64,000 nucleotides of DNA, taken from positions 2,046,001 through 2,110,000 of the forward strand of contig NZ_CP108100.1 of NCBI RefSeq assembly GCF_036195045.1. The letters are read 5' to 3'. The stretch is from Streptomyces sp. NBC_00236 (lineage in GTDB: Bacteria; Actinomycetota; Actinomycetes; Streptomycetales; Streptomycetaceae). Below, piece by piece: positions 58,047 to 64,000 of the stretch; within the stretch, counting starts at the first letter, position 1, and each line of letters begins with the position of its first letter. Both the position numbers and the translations under genes were made by a program. The notes beneath the pieces were generated by a model that was not told where the DNA came from, made no database searches, and was given only the letters and a program-made list of their open reading frames with translations.

Positions 58047-59018
58047 ATGGGTGAATTGAGCGTGAAACCACAGGAAGGCCGCACGGAGGCCACCCCGTCA
58101 CCCATCGTGAACGAGGCGGCTCCCGAGGCGAATGCGAAGCAGAACGGCGACGCGAGCCGGATCGGCAGACTGCTCGACCGCGGTCTGGCAGGTCTCCGCT
58201 CCCCACGGTCGCCCCGGCGGCCACGCATCTGGTTCGAAATCCTGCTGATCGCGGTCAGTTACTGGCTGTACTCGCTGGTGCGCAACGCCGTCCCCGAACA
58301 GAAGGCCGCGGCCCTGTCCAACGCCGACTGGCTCTGGTCGGTCGAACGGTTCCTGGGCATCGCCGTGGAGCAGTCCGTCAACCACGCGGTCAACTCGGTG
58401 ACATGGCTGATCGTGTCGATGAACTACTACTACGCGACCCTGCACTTCGTCGTCACCATCGGTGTGCTCGTCTGGCTGTTCCGCCGTCATCCGGGCCGCT
58501 ACGCGCCGGCCCGCCTGGCCCTGTTCGCGACCACGGCCGTGGCGCTGCTCGGTTACTACCTGTACCCGTTGGCCCCGCCCCGGCTGATGAACGGCGGCCA
58601 CTTCATCGACACCGTCATGGTCCACCAGACCTGGGGTTCGATGGCTTCGGGCAACTTCAAGCAGATGTCGAACCAGTACGCGGCGATGCCGTCGATGCAC
58701 ATCGGCTGGTCGCTGTGGTGCGGCCTGACCGTCTTCGCCCTGGCCTCCGCCCCGTGGGCGCGCATCCTGGGCCTCCTCTACCCGACGGTCACCCTGATCG
58801 TCATCGTGTCGACCGCGAACCACTTCTGGCTGGACGCGGTGGGCGGCATGGCATGCCTGGCCTTCGGTTACGCGGTGTCGTACGCCTGGTACGGGGCGCT
58901 GCCGCACCACCTCCCGAAGCTGATCCCCCCGAAGCCCACGCACCGCCCCCGCCTGGCCGCGGTGACACGGCGCCCACGGGCCCCCAAGACAGCCGTCCCG
59001 AGTTCCTCCGGCGACTGA
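58047..59018 (+). CDS. PAP2-superfamily membrane phosphatase/phosphotransferase
   Basis: 323 aa with about six transmembrane helices. The active-site pattern AMPSMHIGWSLW (second phosphatase motif His) and STANHFWLDAVGG (third motif His) mark the PAP2_3 branch, related to inositolphosphotransferase-type enzymes of actinobacteria. YYLYPLAPPRL forms part of the first motif region. The N-terminal 50 residues and C-terminal ~45 are soluble tails. ATG 58047 is preferred to GTG 58041. Confidence 0.88.
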   Translation: MGELSVKPQEGRTEATPSPIVNEAAPEANAKQNGDASRIGRLLDRGLAGLRSPRSPRRPRIWFEILLIAVSYWLYSLVRNAVPEQKAAALSNADWLWSVERFLGIAVEQSVNHAVNSVTWLIVSMNYYYATLHFVVTIGVLVWLFRRHPGRYAPARLALFATTAVALLGYYLYPLAPPRLMNGGHFIDTVMVHQTWGSMASGNFKQMSNQYAAMPSMHIGWSLWCGLTVFALASAPWARILGLLYPTVTLIVIVSTANHFWLDAVGGMACLAFGYAVSYAWYGALPHHLPKLIPPKPTHRPRLAAVTRRPRAPKTAVPSSSGD

Positions 59019-59022
59019 GAGC

Positions 59023-59082
59023 GGGGGCCCCTGCGCACCGGCACCCGCCCGCACGCACACCCCGGCCCCGCCAGGGGCCCCC
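59023..59082. terminator. Terminator-like hairpin between PAP2 gene and glnE
   Basis: Perfect 11-bp arms (59023-59033 with 59072-59082) with a 38-nt C-rich loop, immediately between two convergent genes. Confidence 0.55.
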
Positions 59083-62076
59083 TCACGCCGCCCCGTAGAA
59101 CCGCTCCTCCACCACCGCCCGGGCCCTGCGCGTGATGCGCCGGTAGTCGTCCAACATGTCCCCGACATGCCCGGGCTCGTACCCCAGATACCGCCCCACC
59201 GCGGTCAGCTCCCGCGGCCCGGACGGGAACGTGTCCGCAGGCCTCCCCCGCACCAGCATCACCGCGTTGCGGACCCGCGTCGCCAGGACCCACGCCTCGT
59301 CCAGCGTCTGCGCGTCCTCACCGGAGATCAGTTCTGCCGCGCACGCCGCGGCCAGCGCCTCCCTCGTCCGGGTGGTCCGCAGCCCCGGCTCCGCCCAGCC
59401 GTGCTGCATCTGCATCAGCTGGACCGTCCACTCCACGTCGCTCAGCCCGCCCCTGCCCAGCTTCGTGTGGAGGGTCGCGTCCGCGCCGCGCGGCATCCGC
59501 TCGGACTCCATCCGGGCCTTCAGCCGCCTGATCTCCCGGACCGCGTCCTCCCCCAGCCCTTCCATCGGATACCGCAGCGGATCGATGAGCTCGATGAAGT
59601 CGCGGCCCAGATCCGCGTCGCCCGCCATCGGCTGGGCGCGCAGCAGCGCCTGGCTCTCCCAGACCAGCGACCAGCGCCGGTAGTACGCCTCGTACGACTT
59701 CAGGGTGCGCACCATCGGCCCGCTCTTGCCCTCGGGGCGCAGATCCGCGTCGATGAGCAGCGGCGGGTCGGCGGTGGGCAGCTGGAGCAGCCGGCGCATC
59801 TCGGCGACCACCCGGTTCGCGGCCCGGCTCGCCTCCTGCTCGTCGACGCCCTCGCGGGGCGCGTGGACGAACAGCACGTCCGCGTCGGAGCCGTACGAGA
59901 GCTCGTGGCCGCCGAAGCGGCCCATACCGATCACCGCGAACCGGGTGGGCAGGGTGTCGCCCCACTCCGCGCGGACCGCGGCACGGAGCGCCCCGGCGAT
60001 CGTGACCGCGTTCAGATCGGTGACGGCGCTGCCGACCCGGTCCACGAGGGCCCCGGGGTCGGGTTCGGCCGGACTCTCCTCGGTGCCGTAGGAGCCGATG
60101 AGGTCCGCGGACGTCGTACGGAACAGTTCGCGCCGGCGCACCCCGCGCACGACCGCCACCGCGGACTCCGCGTCCTCCGAGCGTCCCACCGCGGCCAGCA
60201 CCTCCTGCTCCAGGTGCTCCCGGCTGCGCGGCTTCAGCCCCTGCGGGTCGCCGAGGATCGCCACCGCCTCGGGGGCACGCAGCAGCAGGTCGGGGGCGAG
60301 CCGGCCGGCGGACAGGACCCGGGCGAGGTTCTCGGCTGCCGCGCCCTCGTCCCGCAGGAGGCGCAGGTACCACGGGGTCTTGCCGAGCGCGTCGGACACC
60401 TTGCGAAAGCCCAGGAGTCCGGCGTCCGGGTCGGCGGAGTCGGCGAACCAGCCGAGCAGCACCGGCAACAGCGTGCGCTGGATGGCGGCCTTGCGCGACA
60501 CCCCGGAGGACAGCGCCTCCAGGTGCCGCAGGGCGGCCGCCGGGTCCTCGTACCCGAGGGCCTCCAGTCGGTGCGCGGCGGCCTTCGCGCTGAGCCGGGA
60601 CTCGCCGGGGGCGAGCTGGGCGACGGCGTCGAGCAGCGGCCGGTAGAACAGCTTCTCGTGCAGCCGTCGCACCACGGAGGCGTGCCGTCTCCAGGCCTGG
60701 TTCAGCTCGGCGATGGGGTCGGTGCGCATGCCGAGGGAACGCCCGAGCCGCCGCAGGTCCGGCTCGTCGACCGGGACGAGATGGGTACGTCGCAGCCGGT
60801 AGAGCTGGATGCGGTGCTCCATGGTGCGCAGGAACCGGTAGGCGTCGTCCAGTTGGGCGGCGTCCACCCGCCCCACGTATCCGCCCCGGGCGAGTGCGCC
60901 CAGGGCCTCCAGGGTGGATCCGCTGCGCAGGGCGGGGTCGTTGCGGCCGTGGACGAGCTGGAGCAGCTGGACGGCGAACTCGACGTCCCGCAGCCCGCCG
61001 GGACCGAGCTTGATCTCGCGGTCGACCCGGTCGGCGGGGATGGTGTCGATGACCCTGCGGCGCATCTTCTGTACGTCGGGGACGAAGTTCTCCCGGTCCG
61101 CGGCCTGCCAGACGAGCGGCGAGACGGCCTCGACGTACTCGGCACCCAGCTCGGGGTCGCCGGCCACCGGACGGGCCTTGAGGAGCGCCTGGAACTCCCA
61201 CGTCTTGGCCCAGCGCTGGTAGTAGGCGAGGTGCGAGCTGAGCGTGCGCACCAGGGGCCCGTTGCGGCCTTCGGGCCGGAGGTTGGCGTCGACGGGCCAG
61301 ATGGTGCCCTCGACGGTCTGGTCGGAGCAGATCCGCATCATGTGCGCGGCCAGCCGGGTGGCGGCCTGCATCGCCGCGCTCTCCTCGGCTCCGTCGGCGG
61401 GCTCCGCCACGAAGATGACGTCGACGTCGGAGACGTAGTTCAGCTCGTGGCCGCCGCACTTGCCCATCGCGATGACGGCGAGCCTGCACTGCGCGGCGTC
61501 GGCGGGTGTGGCCGTACGGGCGATGGCCAGCGCGGCCCGCAGCGTCGCGGTGGCCAGGTCGGCCAGCTCGGCGGCGGCCTCGGCGACGTCCGTCGTACCG
61601 CACACATCGCGTGCCGCTATCGACAGCAGGCACCGGCGGTAGGCGACGCGCAGCGAGTCCGGGTCGACCGCCCCGGCCAACTCACCCTCGAATTCGGGCA
61701 CCCCGGGGTGCAGATCGGCCGCCTCGTACGTGACGAGGGCCTGCCAGTCGCGCGGATGCCGGGCCAGGTGGTCGCCGAGGGCCTCGGACGCCCCGAGCAC
61801 CCCGAGGAGCCGGTCCCGCAGGGGCTTGGCGGTGACCAGCGTGTCCAGCAGGATCTGCCGCTCGTCGGCCTGCTCGGCCTCGACGAGCCGGACGACCCCG
61901 CGCAGCGCCAGATCGGGGTCGGCGGTGGCCCCGAGGGCGTCGAGAAGGACCGGGTCGGAGCGTACGGAGGAGAGTTCCGGCAGGTCCAGCAGACGCTCCG
62001 CGGCGGACGGATCGGTGAAACCGTGCCGCAGCAGTCGGGTGAACGTGCTGCTCCTGCGCCCCGGCAACGTCGTCAT
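59083..62076 (-). CDS. glnE: Bifunctional glutamine synthetase adenylyltransferase GlnE
   Basis: 997 aa. Two nucleotidyltransferase domains, each with the motif: N-half MGKCGGHELNYVSDVDVIF, C-half MGRFGGHELSYGSDADVLF; both include the metal-binding D-x-D. Each half has a helical segment after it (GPGGLRDVEFAVQLLQL; GRGGLSDVEWTVQLMQM). It adenylylates and deadenylylates GlnA Tyr397 according to nitrogen status. ATG 62076 follows AGGAGAG. It completes the glnA/glnII/glnRII/glnE set of this region. Confidence 0.97.
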   Translation of the reverse strand: MTTLPGRRSSTFTRLLRHGFTDPSAAERLLDLPELSSVRSDPVLLDALGATADPDLALRGVVRLVEAEQADERQILLDTLVTAKPLRDRLLGVLGASEALGDHLARHPRDWQALVTYEAADLHPGVPEFEGELAGAVDPDSLRVAYRRCLLSIAARDVCGTTDVAEAAAELADLATATLRAALAIARTATPADAAQCRLAVIAMGKCGGHELNYVSDVDVIFVAEPADGAEESAAMQAATRLAAHMMRICSDQTVEGTIWPVDANLRPEGRNGPLVRTLSSHLAYYQRWAKTWEFQALLKARPVAGDPELGAEYVEAVSPLVWQAADRENFVPDVQKMRRRVIDTIPADRVDREIKLGPGGLRDVEFAVQLLQLVHGRNDPALRSGSTLEALGALARGGYVGRVDAAQLDDAYRFLRTMEHRIQLYRLRRTHLVPVDEPDLRRLGRSLGMRTDPIAELNQAWRRHASVVRRLHEKLFYRPLLDAVAQLAPGESRLSAKAAAHRLEALGYEDPAAALRHLEALSSGVSRKAAIQRTLLPVLLGWFADSADPDAGLLGFRKVSDALGKTPWYLRLLRDEGAAAENLARVLSAGRLAPDLLLRAPEAVAILGDPQGLKPRSREHLEQEVLAAVGRSEDAESAVAVVRGVRRRELFRTTSADLIGSYGTEESPAEPDPGALVDRVGSAVTDLNAVTIAGALRAAVRAEWGDTLPTRFAVIGMGRFGGHELSYGSDADVLFVHAPREGVDEQEASRAANRVVAEMRRLLQLPTADPPLLIDADLRPEGKSGPMVRTLKSYEAYYRRWSLVWESQALLRAQPMAGDADLGRDFIELIDPLRYPMEGLGEDAVREIRRLKARMESERMPRGADATLHTKLGRGGLSDVEWTVQLMQMQHGWAEPGLRTTRTREALAAACAAELISGEDAQTLDEAWVLATRVRNAVMLVRGRPADTFPSGPRELTAVGRYLGYEPGHVGDMLDDYRRITRRARAVVEERFYGAA

Positions 62077-62192
62077 TCCGCGCTCTCCTGCTCGCCGCCC
62101 GATCACACCTTCCAGCCTTCCGAGCCTAGCCGGACCCTCATGTTCCCGTGGAGTGCCCGGCCCGTTTCATGGCCCCGCGTCCGGGGCGGGGG

Positions 62193-62617
62193 GTTCCGTC
62201 CTCAATCGCCGGACGGGCTTGATTTGTGCGGGTCCCCCGCCCCGGTGCGCCGCTACCCGGCACGTGGGGTCCGGTGCCCCTCCGGGGCGTCTCCTCAAAC
62301 GACGAACGTTTCCAGTCCCACGCAGCGGACCCCGGTATCCGTTCGTCGTCCTGCGGGGACTCCCCTGCACGGCCCCGGACCGGCCGCCTTGCGTCTGCGG
62401 CAGCAGTCCCACCGGCGTGCAGACGCAGGCGATGCCGGGTGGGGGCGTGCAGGGGAGTCCCCGCAGAAAATGGCGTACGACCCGGGTCGTTTACGTACCG
62501 GGGTGCACACGCCATTTTTGAGGAGTCTCCCCGGAGGGACCCCACCCCACCCACCGCACAGAGGCGCACCCCGCGGCGGGGCCGCACACAAGCCTGTCCG
62601 GCGCTTGAGGACGGAAC
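62193..62617. repeat. ~425-bp nested inverted-repeat (MITE-like) element
   Basis: Outer arms 62193-62221 and 62589-62617 match as inverted repeats in 27 of 29 positions. Further inside, TCCTCAAA (62292) versus TTTTGAGGA (62512), and CTGCGGGGACTCCCCTGCACG (around 62351) versus its inverse (around 62446), continue the symmetry to a centre near 62405. Each arm also contains its own smaller inverted repeat. No gene is supported in 62107-62619. Confidence 0.85.
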
Positions 62618-62619
62618 CC

Positions 62620-63414
62620 TCAGCCAGGGAGCGGCCGCGTCCCGATGACCACGGTGGCGTACAGCTCGTCGGAGGTGACCACGCGCGGGACGAGCCCGCT
62701 GTCGGCGACGGCCTCCTCGGCCCGTGCCGCCTGTCGTTCGCTGGTCTCGACGAGCAGGCTGCCGCCCGGGGCGAGCCACTGCGGCGCCTCGGCGGCCACG
62801 CGTCTCATCACGTCGAGGCCGTCGCCGCCTCCGTCGAGGGCGACGAGCGGCTCGTGGACGCGCGCCTCGACGGGCAGCAGGGCAACATCCCCCGTCGGTA
62901 CGTACGGCACGTTGGCCAGGAGTACGTCGACGCGCCCGCGCAGGGAGCCGGGCAGGGGGGTGAAGAGGTCGCCCTCGTAGACCCGGCCGAGGCTGCCGAC
63001 GTTGCGCCGGGCACAGCGGACGGCGGCGGGCTCGACGTCGGCGGCGTGCAGCTCGACCTCGTCCAGCGCGGCGGCGAGGGCTGCGCCGAGTGCGCCCGAT
63101 CCGCAGCAGAGGTCGACCACGACCGCCGGGCTCGGGGCCAGTTCCGCGGCCTGGCGGATCAGGAACTCGGTGCGGCGGCGCGGGACGAAGACACCGGGGT
63201 CCACGGCGATGCGCAGCCCGCTGAACTCGGCCCAGCCGAGGACGTGTTCCAGGGGGTGTCCGGCGACGCGCCGCTCCACCATGGCGGTGAGTTCGGCGGG
63301 ACGGGCCGCGGTGGCGGCGATCAGTTCGGCCTCGTCCTCGGCGAAGACGCAGCCGGCGGAGCGGAGGGTGGTGACGAGGGAGGAGAGGGCGAGCGGTGAC
63401 AGCGGGACCGGCAT
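62620..63414 (-). CDS. Putative protein N5-glutamine methyltransferase (HemK/PrmC-like)
   Basis: 264 aa. SAM-binding motif VVDLCCGSGALGAALAAAL and the catalytic N-P-P-Y position read as NVPYVP (the second Pro-type position shows Val), which departs from classic NPPY. Otherwise the PrmC fold is preserved (RVAGHPLEHVLGWAEFSGLRIAVDPGVFVPR). It may methylate a glutamine in a release factor or another protein; the NVPY variant occurs in a sub-branch. ATG 63414. Confidence 0.85.
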   Translation of the reverse strand: MPVPLSPLALSSLVTTLRSAGCVFAEDEAELIAATAARPAELTAMVERRVAGHPLEHVLGWAEFSGLRIAVDPGVFVPRRRTEFLIRQAAELAPSPAVVVDLCCGSGALGAALAAALDEVELHAADVEPAAVRCARRNVGSLGRVYEGDLFTPLPGSLRGRVDVLLANVPYVPTGDVALLPVEARVHEPLVALDGGGDGLDVMRRVAAEAPQWLAPGGSLLVETSERQAARAEEAVADSGLVPRVVTSDELYATVVIGTRPLPG

Positions 63415-63629
63415 GGAGCGGAGAGCCTTTCGGGAAAACGCCGATGGGTGCTCCGCGGCCGGTTACGTCCGGTCGGCCACGCGATCATGTGGGGCGAGCA
63501 CCCAGCCTGATACAGCGGTAATGGGTCCCACCTCCTTCGGTACGTCCCCGTGCGGGGATGCGAAACACTACCTCAGCCCGGCCCCGGCCCGGTCCCGCCC
63601 GCCTGCTCCGGCCACGGATAATGGCGGTC

Positions 63630-64000
63630 ATGGAGCGCGCTGTGGGACTTCGGGAACGCAAGAAGGAAGCCACCCGCCAGGCCGTGCACGAAGCGGCCTT
63701 GCGACTGACCGTCGAACACGGCTTCGACCAGCTCACGGTGGAGGCCGTGGCGGACGCGGCCGGGATCTCCCGCAGAACGTTCTCCAACTACTTCGCCGGC
63801 AAGGAGGACGCCCTCCTGCACGGCGACGAGCAGCAGATCAGGGAGCTCGTCGGAGCCGTGCGCGGGCGCCCCGCCGAGGAGGATGCCTGGCCGGCGCTGC
63901 GGGCGGCCGTGACGCAGTTCGCCGAGCGCGTCGCACCGCCGGAACGCGAATGGGCCGTGCGCACCCGTCTGGCCATGAACCACCCGTCCCTGCTGGCCCG
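63630..64000 (+). CDS. TetR-family regulator, 3' end outside window
   Basis: The visible ~123 residues begin with a helix-turn-helix typical of TetR: RERKKEATRQAVHEAALRLTVEHGFDQLTVEAVADAAGISRRTFSNYFAGKEDALL. ATG 63630 is used; another in-frame ATG lies 3 codons upstream at 63621. It is divergent from the methyltransferase gene, about 215 bp away. Targets unknown. Confidence 0.85.
   Translation, partial: MERAVGLRERKKEATRQAVHEAALRLTVEHGFDQLTVEAVADAAGISRRTFSNYFAGKEDALLHGDEQQIRELVGAVRGRPAEEDAWPALRAAVTQFAERVAPPEREWAVRTRLAMNHPSLLA

Noticed and set aside
59167..63399. Plus-strand frame of 1410 codons
   Set aside because: Antisense to glnE and the methyltransferase gene; it also runs through the palindromic element, which no real gene would do.

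Overview
The window is chromosomal DNA from a Streptomyces or a very close actinomycete. It has very high G+C with G/C-rich third codon positions and frequent GTG starts. It carries a class I glutamine synthetase (glnA) and a eukaryotic-type class II glutamine synthetase (glnII), each with a GlnR-type operator, plus a glnRII-like regulator, glnE, lipB-lipA, and a malEFG-malR cluster without its own ATPase gene. As far as I can recall it, this order matches the lipA-glnA-glnII-mal-glnE region of the S. coelicolor core chromosome.

Left part (1-9.8 kb): the end of a WYL-type regulator, a DUF4240 protein, a GNAT acetyltransferase, an SDR epimerase, an FAD amine-oxidase-like flavoprotein and a large helical regulator. 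Then come the lipoate genes lipB and lipA, a conserved small protein, a DUF4191 membrane protein and an RDD membrane protein. 9.8-17.8 kb: glnA behind a GlnR box, a VOC protein, a MoxR/RavA-like AAA+ ATPase with its von Willebrand A partner, two small envelope proteins, a small basic protein, an ArsC/Spx-like protein and a Gfo/Idh/MocA oxidoreductase.

17.9-25.3 kb is partly accessory. It holds a lone tnpB (IS200/IS605-type RNA-guided nuclease, no tnpA), a run of hairpins, and a translationally coupled pair (a vWA/MIDAS protein and an ARPP-2-like protein) that may be a Ro60/RNA-repair-related module. Next come glnII with its own GlnR box, a DUF6891 protein, and a glnRII-like winged-helix gene preceded by a short Cys-Cys leader peptide. 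25.3-40.7 kb is mixed: an MMPL exporter, a DesK/LuxR-type two-component pair, a secreted GH29 fucosidase, a MarR regulator divergent from an AhpD/CMD protein with a clear palindromic operator between them, a DUF1996 secreted protein, a lipoprotein, a sigma-like membrane protein, a diiron-like hydrolase/ferredoxin-reductase pair, a TetR regulator, a CHMI-like isomerase and a truncated ATPase fragment.

40.9-58 kb is a starch and maltodextrin locus. A secreted alpha-amylase with CBM20 is followed by a 1770-aa amylase-pullulanase fusion. Separately, the ABC importer malE-malF-malG is followed by an intracellular GH13 glucosidase and a LacI-family regulator, with three successive 4-nt GTGA stop/start overlaps. 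The divergent malR is a close paralog of that last regulator. Extracellular enzymes cut starch to maltodextrins, MalEFG imports them (energised by an ATPase encoded elsewhere, known as MsiK in the genus), AglA hydrolyses them, and the MalR-type repressors probably act on the TTGC/GCAA-type palindromes seen upstream of the amylase and of malE/malR.

58-64 kb: a PAP2-family membrane protein, glnE (adenylylates GlnA; the target Tyr397 is present here), a roughly 425-bp nested inverted-repeat element, a PrmC/HemK-like methyltransferase and the start of a TetR regulator. No rRNA, tRNA or CRISPR array was seen. Strong inverted-repeat terminators punctuate most convergent gene pairs.
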